Assembly (NCBI RefSeq): GCF_000017205.1
Contig: NC_009656.1
Span: 4,468,001 to 4,532,000, forward strand
DNA: 64,000 nucleotides
Direction of reading: 5' to 3'
From: Pseudomonas paraeruginosa PA7
GTDB taxonomy: Bacteria > Pseudomonadota > Gammaproteobacteria > Pseudomonadales > Pseudomonadaceae
The translations under genes were made by a program, and so were the position numbers. This document shows, piece after piece, positions 1 to 8,550 of the stretch (the stretch's first letter is position 1; every line of letters begins with the position of its first letter). The notes under the pieces are model-generated. The model worked only from the letters and a program-made list of their open reading frames with translations, was not told the origin of the DNA and ran no database searches.

Positions 1-526
1 CACGGCCATCGACCCGGCGGATCACTTCGCCGACCAGCCAGCCATAGGTGATCGGCGCGTAGCCATGGGCCTCGCCCGGTATCCACCAGGGCTCCTCGGC
101 GGCCAGCGCCGCGGTCATGGCTTCCCAGTCATAGAGGGCCTCCGGCGGCAACTGTTCGCGCAGCGCCGGCAGGCCGGCGCGATGGCAGAGCAACTGGCGC
201 ACGCTGATCGCCGCCTTGCCGTTGGCGGCGAACTCCGGCCAGTAGCGTGCCACCGGGGCGTCCAGTTCCAGCTTGCCCTCGGCCACCAGTTGCAGCACGG
301 CGACGGCGGTGAAGGTCTTGGTGCAGGAAAACAGATTGAGGAGGGTGTCGCGCTGCCAGGGCTGGTGGCCGTCCTTGTCAGCGAATCCGCCCCAGAGGTC
401 GACCACCGTCTCGCCGCCGACCTGCACGCACAGCGCCGCGCCGCGCTCCTGCGGATTATCGAAGAGCCTGGCGAAGGCCTCGGCAAGCGGGGCGAAACGG
501 CGGTCACAGTGGCCTTGCGGGGTCAT
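1..526 (-). CDS. Serine hydrolase (beta-lactamase/esterase family), C-terminus outside window
   Basis: The reading frame is open from an ATG at 526 down to the window edge, so only about 175 N-terminal residues are visible. It contains an S-C-T-K segment (SxxK) near residue 69. This is the catalytic serine/lysine pair of class C beta-lactamase-like esterases (EstB, LACTB type). It is followed by typical family text such as RQLLCHRAGLP and GEAHGYAPITYGWLVGEV. No signal peptide is visible, so a cytoplasmic esterase is more likely than a periplasmic beta-lactamase. It lies downstream of dinG on the same strand but is separated from it by about 250 bases and an 18-bp inverted repeat. The family call is firm; the substrate cannot be read from the sequence. 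Confidence 0.85.
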   Translation of the reverse strand, partial: MTPQGHCDRRFAPLAEAFARLFDNPQERGAALCVQVGGETVVDLWGGFADKDGHQPWQRDTLLNLFSCTKTFTAVAVLQLVAEGKLELDAPVARYWPEFAANGKAAISVRQLLCHRAGLPALREQLPPEALYDWEAMTAALAAEEPWWIPGEAHGYAPITYGWLVGEVIRRVDGR

Positions 527-570
527 GCGGGAGCTCCGGCGGAAAGTGGTCGAAGCATTCTTCCAGCCCC

Positions 571-617
571 CAGCCACCTTGTGAACCCTGACATAAGAGG
601 GGTTCACAAGGTGGCTG
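571..617. repeat. Perfect 18-bp inverted repeat between dinG and the serine hydrolase
   Basis: CAGCCACCTTGTGAACCC at 571-588 is exactly complementary to 600-617, with an 11-base loop. No T-tract follows on either strand, so it is not a standard intrinsic terminator. It sits about 45 bases upstream of the hydrolase start, so it could be an operator, an mRNA 5' hairpin or a stem-loop terminator without a U-run. The rest of 618-772 shows no gene. Confidence 0.7.
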
Positions 618-772
618 CCGGCGAATGATCGCTCATCGAGCGGCTGAATCATCTCGCGCCGACGGCAATACACCGGCCAGCGCCAACTCTTGGGAAAGCA
701 CAGCCCGGCCGCCGCGACACCCTCGTGGCGTACAGGGCCGGCGACAGGGGGTTCGCCAGCGAGACCAGCGCC

Positions 773-2917
773 TCAGGCGATTTCCCGCCGGAACGGCGGC
801 AACGCATTGAGGATGGCCTTGCCGTAGCGCTGGGTGACGACGCGGCGATCCAGCAGGGTGATGGTGCCGCGGTCCTGTTCGGTGCGCAGCAGCCGCCCGC
901 AGGCCTGGACCAGGCGTAGCGAGGCGTCCGGTACGGCGATCTCCATGAACGGATTGCCGCCGCGCGCCTCGATCCACTCGGCCAGCGCCGCTTCCACCGG
1001 GTCGTCGGGCACGGCGAAGGGGATCTTGGCGATCACCACGTGCTCGCAGTAGGCGCCCGGCAGGTCGACGCCCTCGGCGAAGCTGGCGAGGCCGAACAGC
1101 ACGCTTTCCTCGCCATCATCGACCCGCGCCTTGTGCTTGTTCAGGGTCTCCTGCTTGGACAGGTTGCCCTGGATGAAGACCCGCTTGCGCCAGTCGCGTT
1201 CGAGGCCGTCGAAGACTTCCTGCATCTGCTTGCGCGAGGAAAACAGCACCAGGCTGCCGCGCGCGCCCTTCACCAGGTCCGGCAGCTCGCGGATGATCGC
1301 CGCGGTGTGTTCGGCGGCGTTGCGCGGATCGGCCTTGAGGTCGGGCACTCGCAGCACGCCGGCCTCGGCATGGTGGAACGGACTCGGCACCACCGCGGTG
1401 ATCGCGCCACGCGGCAGGCCGGCGCGCATCCGGTAGCGATCGAAGGTGCCCAGCGCGGTCAGCGTGGCGGAGGTCACCAGGACCCCGTAGGCGACGTTCC
1501 ACAAGTTGCGGCGCAAGGTCTCGGCGGCCAGGATCGGACTGGCGTTGGCCTCGATATCGTAGAAGCTGCCGCTCTCGGCGAGGGTCAGCCAGCGCGCCAT
1601 CGGCGGACTGTCCTGCGGATCCTCGCAAGTGAACGCGGTCCATAGCTCCCAGTTGCCCTGGGCGCGCGCCAGCAGGCTGCCGAACAGCGGGTACCACTCT
1701 TCCGCCTGGTGGCTGGCGATGCCGCCGGCGCCTTCGCCGTCCATCGCTTCCTTGAGGATGTCGGTGAGGCGGGTGAACAGGTCGGTCAGCTTGGCGAAGC
1801 CCTTCTTCAGCTCGATGCCCATCTCGCGGATATGCTCGGGGACGACCCCACCGACGAACCGGTGGCGCGGTCGCTCGCGGCCTTCCATGTCTTCGCCGGC
1901 GCGGAAGTCGCCGATCTCCTCGCAGGCGGTGAACATGAATTGCTGGTGGGTCTTGATCTCCCGGGCCAGTTCCGGCACCTGTTCGATCAGGCGTCCGAGG
2001 TCGCCCGGCAGCGGGTGCTGGGCGAGCAGCTTGGTGAGGTTCTTGGCGATCTGCTCCAGCCAGTCGGCGGTGGCGCGCAGGCGGGTGAAATGAGCGAAGT
2101 GGCCGATGGCCTTGTCCGGCAGGTGGTGGCCCTCGTCGAACACATAGAGGGTCTCGCGCGGGTCGGGCAGTATGGCGCCGCCGCCCAGCGCCAGGTCGGC
2201 CAGCACCAGGTCGTGGTTGGTGACGATCACGTCGACCTTGGTCATGCCTTCGCGCGCCTTGTAGAAGGCGCACTGCTGGAAGTTCGGACAATGCCGGTTG
2301 GTGCACTGGCTGTGATCGGTGGTCAGTTGCGCCCAGTGCGCGTCGTCGATCGCCTCCGGCCAGCTGTCGCGATCGCCGTCCCAGCGGTTGCCGGCCAGGC
2401 GCTCGATCATCTGGTTGAACAGCTTGCTGCTGGCCTCGTCGACATCGATGTTGAAGCCGTCGTCGGCGAACAGCTGCGCCGTCGCGCTCTGCGCCTGGCC
2501 TTCCTGCAGCAGCACGTCGAGCTTGGACAGGCACAGGTAGCGCCCGCGGCCCTTGGCCAGGGCGAAGCTGAAAGCCAGGCCGCTATTGCGCAGCAGGTCG
2601 GGAAGGTCCTTGTGGACGATCTGTTCCTGCAGGGCGACGGTGGCGGTGGCGATCACCAGGCGCTTGCCACTGGCCTTGGCGCAGGCGATCGCCGCCAGGC
2701 TGTAGGCCACGGTCTTGCCGGTACCGGTGCCGGCTTCCACCGCGAGCACCGCCGGCTCGCCCTCGCGGTGCCCCTCCTCGTCCTCCTTGATCGCGCCGAG
2801 GGCCTTGGCCACTTCGGCGATCATCAGGCGCTGGCCATAGCGAGGCTTCAGCTCCTTGGCTTCGAGAAAGCGGGTGTAGGCACCCTGGATCTGGGACTTG
2901 AGTTCGGCGCTGAGCAT
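773..2917 (-). CDS. dinG: ATP-dependent DNA helicase DinG
   Basis: This 714-residue protein matches the length and motif order of DinG, an XPD-like superfamily 2 helicase that unwinds forked DNA, R-loops and D-loops in the cytoplasm. Walker A GTGTGKT lies at about residues 63-69. Iron-sulfur cluster cysteines appear at about residue 120 (RYLCLS) and about 194-205 (QCTNRHCPNFQQC). The DEGH Walker B box follows (FDEGHHLPDKAI), and the C-terminal helicase motif VQACGRLLR is present. The frame is open further upstream, but the chosen ATG begins the conserved MLSAELKSQIQ segment and gives the usual family length. It is divergent from the small membrane gene at 3047, so the 129 bases between them should hold both promoters. 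Nothing looks damaged. Confidence 0.95.
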   Translation of the reverse strand: MLSAELKSQIQGAYTRFLEAKELKPRYGQRLMIAEVAKALGAIKEDEEGHREGEPAVLAVEAGTGTGKTVAYSLAAIACAKASGKRLVIATATVALQEQIVHKDLPDLLRNSGLAFSFALAKGRGRYLCLSKLDVLLQEGQAQSATAQLFADDGFNIDVDEASSKLFNQMIERLAGNRWDGDRDSWPEAIDDAHWAQLTTDHSQCTNRHCPNFQQCAFYKAREGMTKVDVIVTNHDLVLADLALGGGAILPDPRETLYVFDEGHHLPDKAIGHFAHFTRLRATADWLEQIAKNLTKLLAQHPLPGDLGRLIEQVPELAREIKTHQQFMFTACEEIGDFRAGEDMEGRERPRHRFVGGVVPEHIREMGIELKKGFAKLTDLFTRLTDILKEAMDGEGAGGIASHQAEEWYPLFGSLLARAQGNWELWTAFTCEDPQDSPPMARWLTLAESGSFYDIEANASPILAAETLRRNLWNVAYGVLVTSATLTALGTFDRYRMRAGLPRGAITAVVPSPFHHAEAGVLRVPDLKADPRNAAEHTAAIIRELPDLVKGARGSLVLFSSRKQMQEVFDGLERDWRKRVFIQGNLSKQETLNKHKARVDDGEESVLFGLASFAEGVDLPGAYCEHVVIAKIPFAVPDDPVEAALAEWIEARGGNPFMEIAVPDASLRLVQACGRLLRTEQDRGTITLLDRRVVTQRYGKAILNALPPFRREIA

Positions 2918-3046
2918 GGAATTCCTGGGCCCGGCGCGCAGCGGAAGACGAATCCGCCGGCGCGCCATAGCTGGATAAATTTTCAGTGGTTCGACAGGGC
3001 GGCTATGATAACGCGCTTCGTCACAACCGCCAGTGGAGATCGCCGA

Positions 3047-3511
3047 ATGACCCCTTACGCCCTCGTCTACGCCCTGCATGTCCTGGCCGCCCTGGCCTGG
3101 GTCGGAGGGATGTTCTTCGCCTGGACGATCCTCCGTCCGGCGGCGGTCGCCACCCTCGAGGCGCCGGCCCGGCTGGGCCTGTGGCTGGAGGTGTTCCGGC
3201 GTTTCTTCCACTGGGTATGGGCGGCGGTGATCCTGCTGCCACTCAGTGGCGTCGGCATGCTGCACCTGAGCTTCAACGGCTTCACCGGCGCGCCGCGCTA
3301 CGTACAGGTGATGATGGGCCTCTACGTCGCCATGCTGGCGCTGTTCCTGCGGGTACAGGCCCTGCAACTGCCGGAGCTGCGCCGGGCGGTGGAAGCGCGG
3401 GACTGGCCGGCCGGCGGCCAGGCGCTGGGCAGGATCCGTCGCACCGTCGGCTTCAACCTGCTCCTCGGCGTGCTCCTGGTGGCCCTGGTGGCCGCGCGCC
3501 CCAGCCTCTGA
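3047..3511 (+). CDS. CopD-like integral membrane protein
   Basis: A 154-residue, very hydrophobic protein with about four membrane segments. These include an N-terminal helix with the HVLAALAWVGGMFF pattern and a C-terminal helix (NLLLGVLLVALVAA). The early His with a following W-x-G-G motif and an internal FHWVW segment resemble the CopD/DUF2269 group of inner-membrane proteins, some of which are thought to bind haem or copper. The start is the ATG after a weak GGAGAT Shine-Dalgarno. It stands alone, divergent from dinG and convergent with the collagen-like gene downstream. Its function is not known; only the family resemblance is supported. Confidence 0.75.
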   Translation: MTPYALVYALHVLAALAWVGGMFFAWTILRPAAVATLEAPARLGLWLEVFRRFFHWVWAAVILLPLSGVGMLHLSFNGFTGAPRYVQVMMGLYVAMLALFLRVQALQLPELRRAVEARDWPAGGQALGRIRRTVGFNLLLGVLLVALVAARPSL

Positions 3512-3578
3512 GGCGTTGGCGCAACCTGCGCGGGCCGCTCAGCGGCCTGCCGCCCTCCCGGCAGCCTCGCGCCTTCGC

Positions 3579-4400
3579 TCAGAAGCGCACGACATCCAGG
3601 CTGCCATCGCTGCCGTCGGCGCCATTCGCGCCATCCTGCCCGCCGCGGCCGGCCCGGCCGGCGTCCACCGAATAGATCCAGCAACCGTTGTCGGGATCGG
3701 CCGCGCCCGGCTTGCCCGCCTTGCCGCCGGCGCCACCGACGCCGCCCTCCAGGCGGGTCTGGAGGCGCTCCACGGGGAAGTCGCCCGGCACCTCCAGGCG
3801 AATCCGACCGCCAGCCCCACCCGGTCCACCGTCGCTGCCGGACTGGCCGTCGCCACCTTTCTGCGCGCTGCCCCAGAAGCATCCCGAGGCCTTGCCAGAG
3901 GCGCCGTCCAGGCCGTCATAGCCCGGCGCGCCGACGCCGCCGCGGGCGTCCAGCAGCAGGTTCTCCACTTCCACCGCCTGCAACCGCAGGGTCAGGTCGC
4001 GACCGTTGCCGGCACGCTGGCGAAAGGTGCCGGTGGCGCCCGGGGCGGCGATGATGCTGCCGTCGGCCAGGTGCCCGCTGATCACCTCGATGCTGATGCG
4101 CCCCTCGCCCGGGGCCACGCCGATGCGGGCATTGCGCGCCATGCGCAGTTCCTCGATGCGCAGCACGCTGACCTGCAGAGGAATCAGCAGGGCGCCATCC
4201 TCGCCGATCTCCACCCGTTGCAGGCGCAGCTCCTGGGCCCGCTTGGGCAGGCGCATCACCGAGTTGGGCTGGACCCGCACGGTGCCGCCGATGCCCTGCT
4301 GGCGTACCGCCGGCGCCGGGTTATCGGCCGCCATGGCGGCCTCGGCCCAGCACAGCGGAGCGATCAGCAACAAGCCGAACAGTCGCTTACGCATCGCCAT
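3579..4400 (-). CDS. Secreted glycine-rich, collagen-like protein
   Basis: A 273-residue protein with a clear N-terminal signal peptide (positively charged MRKR, hydrophobic core, cleavage near AMAADN). The first half has a beta-rich pattern. The second half is dominated by collagen-like Gly-X-Y stretches such as GAPGYDGLDGASG, GGDGQSGSDGGPGGAGG and GRGGQDGANGADGSDG. Two cysteines in this half may pair. Bacterial proteins of this type are exported and often sit at the cell surface. The gene overlaps the 3' end of the DUF1145 gene by 14 bases, so the two are probably co-transcribed. Start could be the second Met (4394). The function is unknown. Confidence 0.8.
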   Translation of the reverse strand: MAMRKRLFGLLLIAPLCWAEAAMAADNPAPAVRQQGIGGTVRVQPNSVMRLPKRAQELRLQRVEIGEDGALLIPLQVSVLRIEELRMARNARIGVAPGEGRISIEVISGHLADGSIIAAPGATGTFRQRAGNGRDLTLRLQAVEVENLLLDARGGVGAPGYDGLDGASGKASGCFWGSAQKGGDGQSGSDGGPGGAGGRIRLEVPGDFPVERLQTRLEGGVGGAGGKAGKPGAADPDNGCWIYSVDAGRAGRGGQDGANGADGSDGSLDVVRF

Positions 4401-4686
4401 CCTCCTGCTCCCGCGGCGCCTCGCTGGCCGGGCTCAGGGCCGGCAGCGCGAGCATGTGGAACACACCGAACAGCAGGACCTGGAAGCGATCCAGCCAGGG
4501 GTGCGCGCGCGCCTTCAGGCGCCGTCCGAGCACCAGGATCTCGATCAGGTGGATCAACAGGATCAGGCCGCCCGCGATCGACAACAGCCAGTTCAGCGGA
4601 TAGGCGAACGGATGCAGCAGATTGACCAGCACCGTGCCCCAGAACGCCAGGGTCACGAGCTTGCCCAGGCCGAGAAACGCTTTCAT
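4387..4686 (-). CDS. Small DUF1145-type membrane protein
   Basis: A 99-residue protein with three predicted hydrophobic segments (FWGTVLVNLLHPFAY, LLSIAGGLILLIHLIEILVL, FQVLLFGVFHMLALPAL). The layout fits the DUF1145 family of small gamma-proteobacterial inner-membrane proteins. The ATG is preceded on the minus strand by a GGGGGGA Shine-Dalgarno. It overlaps the following collagen-like gene, suggesting a two-gene operon concerned with the envelope. No catalytic motif is present and the role is unknown. Confidence 0.75.
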   Translation of the reverse strand: MKAFLGLGKLVTLAFWGTVLVNLLHPFAYPLNWLLSIAGGLILLIHLIEILVLGRRLKARAHPWLDRFQVLLFGVFHMLALPALSPASEAPREQEDGDA

Positions 4687-4755
4687 GGAACTCCCCCCAA
4701 GACATCGTGTGCGGGGAACATACTCGCCAGTCCGCCGCTGCGCCAGCCATGGACG

Positions 4756-4783
4756 AAAACGGGGGCGACCAGGCCCCCGTTTT
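4756..4783 (-). terminator. Rho-independent terminator of the OmpA-family gene
   Basis: AAAACGGGGGC (4756-4766) pairs perfectly with GCCCCCGTTTT (4773-4783) around a six-base loop. On the minus strand the hairpin is followed by a short T-run, right after the stop of the OmpA-family lipoprotein gene. Confidence 0.8.
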
Positions 4784-4800
4784 CCTGCGTACCTGCGGCG

Positions 4801-5433
4801 TCACTCGCGCTTGATGAGGATTTCCACCCGGCGGTTCTCGGCCCGGCCCTCGCGGGTCTTGTTGTCGGCGACCGGCTGGCTTTCGCCCAGGCCCTGCACG
4901 CCAACGATGATGCTCGAAGGCACCCCGGCATCGATCAGATAGTTCGCAACGGCATTGGCGCGCCGTTCCGACAGCTTCTGGTTGTAGGCGTCGGAACCGA
5001 CGCTGTCGGTATGCCCGGTGATGCTCAGCCGGGTACTGGCCGCCTCACCCTTCAGGCGCTCGGCGATACCGTTGAGCTTCTCGCTGTCGGCGGCGTCCAC
5101 CTTCGACGAGTCGAAGGCGAAGTGCAGGTCGCGCACGACAATGGTTTCCTCCTTGACCACCGGGGGCGGCGGCGCGACTTCCTCGACCGGTTGCGGAGGC
5201 GGCGGCGCGACCTGCTCGCCGGCGCCATGCACCCAGCAATAGGCGGCGCCGACACCACCGCCGATCAGGGCGCCCCAGCCGGCCCAGCTGCTGCTTTCGA
5301 TCGCGCCCAGGCCGGCCCCGGTAACACCACCGACCGCCGCACAGGTCGGCCAGTCGCTTTTCTGCAACCCTGCGCAGCCCGTCAGCAAGCCGCTGACCAG
5401 GATCAGGGGTAAAGCGGTCCTCGTGATGCTCAT
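4801..5433 (-). CDS. OmpA-family peptidoglycan-binding lipoprotein
   Basis: A 210-residue lipoprotein. It has a signal peptide with lipobox LTGC and the lipidated Cys at residue 20. Next come a glycine-rich segment (GAGLGAIESSSWAGWGALIGGGVGAA) typical of glycine-zipper membrane insertions, a proline-rich linker (APPPPQPVEEVAPPPP), and a C-terminal OmpA domain with the peptidoglycan-binding motif GHTDSVGSDAYNQKLSERRA. It is expected to sit in the outer membrane and bind diaminopimelate in the cell wall. The gene is monocistronic with its own terminator. The N-terminal part resembles YMGG/glycine-zipper lipoproteins. Confidence 0.9.
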   Translation of the reverse strand: MSITRTALPLILVSGLLTGCAGLQKSDWPTCAAVGGVTGAGLGAIESSSWAGWGALIGGGVGAAYCWVHGAGEQVAPPPPQPVEEVAPPPPVVKEETIVVRDLHFAFDSSKVDAADSEKLNGIAERLKGEAASTRLSITGHTDSVGSDAYNQKLSERRANAVANYLIDAGVPSSIIVGVQGLGESQPVADNKTREGRAENRRVEILIKRE

Positions 5434-5563
5434 TGGAATTCTCCTCGTGGATCGGTTGTTACCGACAGATAGGGAGTAAAGACCCCTGCCGAAAAAAGCG
5501 CCAGCACTAGGCCATGCAGGCGCTTCAGGCTAGTCTTGGCGAATCCGAGGAGGCTGTTTTCCC

Positions 5564-6061
5564 ATGAGCGAACCGATTTCCCCGCGCACCCCGCAACAGG
5601 CCCTGGCCGCGCTGCTCGCCCGCCACGCGCCGAAGCGCCTGCTAGTGGTCGGCGCCAGCCGGCTGCCGGCGGTGGAGGCCTTTCTCCACAACCATCCACA
5701 GTGCCAACTGGCACACAGCCCGGCAGCGGAACTGCCCGCTGAACTGGCCAGCCAGCGTTTCGACCTGGCACTCTTCGTCGACTGCCTGGAACACCTGCCG
5801 CAGCGCCGCGGCCTGCAACTGCTCGCCGGGGTGCGCAACCTGAACGCCAGCCGGGTCGCGGTACTGGTCGACCTCGGCGCCAGCGACTGGAACGAAACCG
5901 ATTTCTTCGCCCTCGCCATGCAGAACAGCGAACGCTTCCAGCGCGAGGGGCAGACCCTGACCCTGTTCACCTACGACCTGCACGAATACAAGCAGGTCCC
6001 CGACTGGCTGAACGCCAGGTTCTGGGCCAACCCGGAAAATTTCGGCAAGTACTGGTGGTAA
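5564..6061 (+). CDS. Conserved Pseudomonas hypothetical protein (DUF6231-like)
   Basis: A 165-residue soluble protein with alternating beta/alpha pattern. [17 protein letters not shown] near the N-terminus and [28 protein letters not shown] in the middle look like a degenerate Rossmann or methyltransferase-type fold, but the glycine-rich SAM motif is not convincing. The stop codon lies two bases before the YchJ-like start, so they are translationally linked. The sequence is well formed and clearly coding; its function is unknown. Confidence 0.8.
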   Translation: MSEPISPRTPQQALAALLARHAPKRLLVVGASRLPAVEAFLHNHPQCQLAHSPAAELPAELASQRFDLALFVDCLEHLPQRRGLQLLAGVRNLNASRVAVLVDLGASDWNETDFFALAMQNSERFQREGQTLTLFTYDLHEYKQVPDWLNARFWANPENFGKYWW

Positions 6062-6063
6062 GC

Positions 6064-6537
6064 ATGAACCAACCCTCCTGCCCTTGCGGCAGCGGCGACC
6101 CGCTCGACGAATGCTGCGGCCGCTATCACCGGGGCCATCCGGCCCCCACCGCGGAAGCGCTGATGCGCTCGCGTTACAGCGCCTATGCCCTGGGCCTGGT
6201 GGACTACCTGCGCGAGACCACGCTGCCGGCGCAGCAGGCCGGACTCGATCTCGACGGCATCCGCGCCTGGAGCCACGGCAGCACCTGGCTCGGTCTCGAC
6301 GTGGAAAGCCACGAGGTGCTCGGCGGAAAACCGGAACACGCGCGGGTCACCTTCACCGCGCGCTGGCACGACGCCGCCGGTGAGCATGCCCACCGCGAGT
6401 GTTCCGGCTTCGTCCAGCGCGACGGCCGCTGGTATTTCCTCGACCCCACGGTAGCCCTCGGGCTCGGCCGCAACGACCCGTGCCCCTGCGGCGCCGGCGG
6501 CAAGCTGAAGAAATGCTGCGGTCCCTGGATCAACTGA
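6064..6537 (+). CDS. YchJ-family SEC-C motif protein
   Basis: A 157-residue protein with a SEC-C zinc motif at each end: [17 protein letters not shown] at the N-terminus and [14 protein letters not shown] at the C-terminus. Between them is the NTF2-like core of YchJ proteins ([17 protein letters not shown], then [17 protein letters not shown]). The family is a conserved UPF0225 group of unknown function; SEC-C motifs bind zinc and often contact ribosome or SecA partners. The in-frame upstream ATG would overlap the preceding gene; the chosen ATG starts the conserved Cys motif. It is the second gene of a three-gene run (5564-6858). Confidence 0.88.
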   Translation: MNQPSCPCGSGDPLDECCGRYHRGHPAPTAEALMRSRYSAYALGLVDYLRETTLPAQQAGLDLDGIRAWSHGSTWLGLDVESHEVLGGKPEHARVTFTARWHDAAGEHAHRECSGFVQRDGRWYFLDPTVALGLGRNDPCPCGAGGKLKKCCGPWIN

Positions 6538-6540
6538 CCG

Positions 6541-6858
6541 ATGCGCTCGCTCGCCAGCTACATCCGCGCCATCCATGCCCTGCCCTCACCCGTTTCGATC
6601 AGCGACGAACAGCGCGAGGAACGGCGGTACCGGGAGGGCGGCAGCGAAATCCACAGCCGCGAGGCCATCTATCGCTTCGACAACGGCGTGCGTCTGCGCC
6701 AACATTGCGAACGCGACCTGTTGCCGCACGAGCAGGCCTGCGAGGAATGCTGGATCGGCTACGAGGTGCTGGATGCCGCGGGACAGGACATCCGCCCTTG
6801 CCACAAGCATTTCAGCAACGCCTGCCAGGAGCGTTTCTGGTTGCGCATGCACGCCTGA
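6541..6858 (+). CDS. Small conserved hypothetical protein with cysteine pairs
   Basis: A 105-residue protein beginning three bases after the YchJ stop. It has a charged middle (EEERRYREGG-like) and three cysteines in HCERDLLPHEQACEECW, with another pair near CHKHFSNAC, so it may bind a metal. No named family is recognised. The tight spacing argues for co-translation with the two upstream genes. Confidence 0.7.
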   Translation: MRSLASYIRAIHALPSPVSISDEQREERRYREGGSEIHSREAIYRFDNGVRLRQHCERDLLPHEQACEECWIGYEVLDAAGQDIRPCHKHFSNACQERFWLRMHA

Positions 6859-6939
6859 GAGACTGCGCCAGGCGCCGCGGTTTGGGCGTTCCCGGCCGCT
6901 CGGGTAGAATGCGCAGCCTTTTCATCCGGGCCCATCCCC

Positions 6940-7560
6940 ATGCTGCTGACCGTGCTCTACATCATCGCCATCACCGCCGAAGCCATGACCGGTGCGCTGT
7001 CGGCCGGCCGGCGCAGCATGGACCTGTTCGGCGTGGTGCTGATCGCCTGCGTCACCGCCTTGGGCGGCGGCTCGGTGCGCGACATGCTGCTCGGCCATTA
7101 TCCGCTGACCTGGGTCCGCCATCCCGAATACCTGGCGCTGACCGCCGTCGCCGCGCTGGTCACGGTCTTCATCGCGCCGCTGATGCGCCACCTGCGCTCG
7201 CTGTTCCTGGTGCTCGACGCGGTCGGCCTGGTGGCGTTCACCCTGATCGGCTGCCAGGTCAGCCTGGAGATGGGCCACAGCCTGCTGATCGCGGCGATCA
7301 GCGGGGTGATAACCGGGGTTTTCGGCGGCATCCTTCGCGACATCCTCTGCAACGACGTGCCGCTGATCTTCCGCCGCGAGCTCTACGCCAGCGTGTCCTT
7401 CGCCAGCGCCTGGTGCTACCTGATCTGCGTGGAACTGGAACTGCCCTCGGAACAGGCGATGCTGATCACCCTGTTCAGCGGCTTCCTGTTCCGCCTCCTG
7501 GCCATCCGCTTCCACTGGGAAATGCCGAAGTTCGTCTACCAGGACGATTTCGACCACTGA
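6940..7560 (+). CDS. TRIC/UPF0126 (YadS-like) cation channel
   Basis: A 206-residue polytopic membrane protein of about seven helices. It contains the two signature glycine-rich repeats of this family, ALGGGSVRDMLLG at about residue 45 and GVFGGILRDILCNDVP at about residue 130, separated by one internal repeat length. These proteins form trimeric intracellular-cation-type channels that conduct monovalent cations across the inner membrane. Earlier annotation called the family YicG/UPF0126. It is convergent with the next minus-strand gene. Glycine import has also been proposed for some members, so the transported species is uncertain. Confidence 0.88.
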   Translation: MLLTVLYIIAITAEAMTGALSAGRRSMDLFGVVLIACVTALGGGSVRDMLLGHYPLTWVRHPEYLALTAVAALVTVFIAPLMRHLRSLFLVLDAVGLVAFTLIGCQVSLEMGHSLLIAAISGVITGVFGGILRDILCNDVPLIFRRELYASVSFASAWCYLICVELELPSEQAMLITLFSGFLFRLLAIRFHWEMPKFVYQDDFDH

Positions 7561-7689
7561 GCCGGTGTCCAGCGGCGCCGTAGCGATCACCGTCGAACCG
7601 GCGGATGACCACGCCGCGCTTGGTCGCTCTGGCCGAGGACTTGGCGCCGGACGCTTTCGATGCGTTGCCCGCCTGCCGGGCTGAGCGTC

Positions 7690-8244
7690 TCAATCCTGCA
7701 GGCGCAGGTGACTGGTATCCGGCGCCGGCGGCGGCGCCTCGGCGCGCGCCTGGCCCATGTCGCTGCCGACCGGGGCGATGCTGAGACCAGCGAGATCGAG
7801 CTTCGGCGCCTCGATCCCGGCCTTGGCGTCCTGCAGGTCGGCACCTAGCGGAGCCAGGCCGAAGTCCGGCGCGTCAACCTCGGCGAAGGCCGCCATGTAG
7901 CCGTCCCGCGGCGCGACCTGCAGGCGCCCGGCGGGTGCCGGCGCAGCCGCCACGGACGGCGGCGTCGCTGCCGAGGGCTGCGGCGCCGGTGGTGGCGCCA
8001 TGACCACCTCCTCGACCTCCATCTCGCTGACCAGGGCGATCGCTCCCGCGCGCTCCAGCACGCTGCGGTACTTCTCCGCGGATGCCGCGTCGAGATTGTT
8101 CTTGATCACCACCCGGCGTCCGGAAAACAGCAGCTCGATGCGCTGCGCGTCGGCCTGGAACAGCTTGGCCAGGTTGGCCTTGACCACTTCGGGCCTGGCG
8201 CCCGCGACCAGTTGACCGGAAAAGGCGATTTCAAAGCGGCTCAT
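7690..8244 (-). CDS. Conserved hypothetical protein with proline/alanine linker
   Basis: A 184-residue protein. The first ~70 residues form an alpha/beta domain (FEIAFSGQLVAGARPEVVKANLAKLF, then YRSVLERAGAIALV) resembling small regulator-binding domains fused to membrane proteins in Pseudomonas. It is followed by a Pro/Ala-rich low-complexity linker (APPPAPQPSAATPPS) and an acidic tail. A slightly earlier ATG at 8250 is possible. It is divergent from the LEA-like lipoprotein at 8551. Function unknown. Confidence 0.7.
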   Translation of the reverse strand: MSRFEIAFSGQLVAGARPEVVKANLAKLFQADAQRIELLFSGRRVVIKNNLDAASAEKYRSVLERAGAIALVSEMEVEEVVMAPPPAPQPSAATPPSVAAAPAPAGRLQVAPRDGYMAAFAEVDAPDFGLAPLGADLQDAKAGIEAPKLDLAGLSIAPVGSDMGQARAEAPPPAPDTSHLRLQD

Positions 8245-8499
8245 TGGCATCTCTCCGAGTGACGGGCCGGGCGGAGTGGCGCCCCCTGACGATTGCGGGA
8301 ACGATTGTACCCCTCGCCGTGGTCCCATGCAGTGACTGGGTCGGCAACGGCCAGGCTCGGGTCAGCCATGCCGGACGCGCGAGCCGACGGGAAGACTTGC
8401 ACGGGCATACGCGCTTCTCCATGCTCCCCGGGCCGCAATGCGGGAAACATGTGGACACAGGCCTGTAGCTGAAACATCTTTCCTCTATACAACAATGAG

Positions 8500-8527
8500 T
8501 TGCAGCACATTCACTGCTTGATAAACT
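8500..8527 (+). promoter_or_regulatory. Candidate sigma70 promoter for the LEA-like lipoprotein gene
   Basis: TTGCAG (8500-8505) and TAAACT (8522-8527) are spaced by 16 bases, 23 bases upstream of the ATG at 8551. A GGGGGG Shine-Dalgarno follows at about 8538-8543. Nothing else was recognised in the 306-base divergent gap 8245-8550. Confidence 0.4.
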
Positions 8528-8550
8528 GGGGCGTCTCGGGGGGGATTGAC

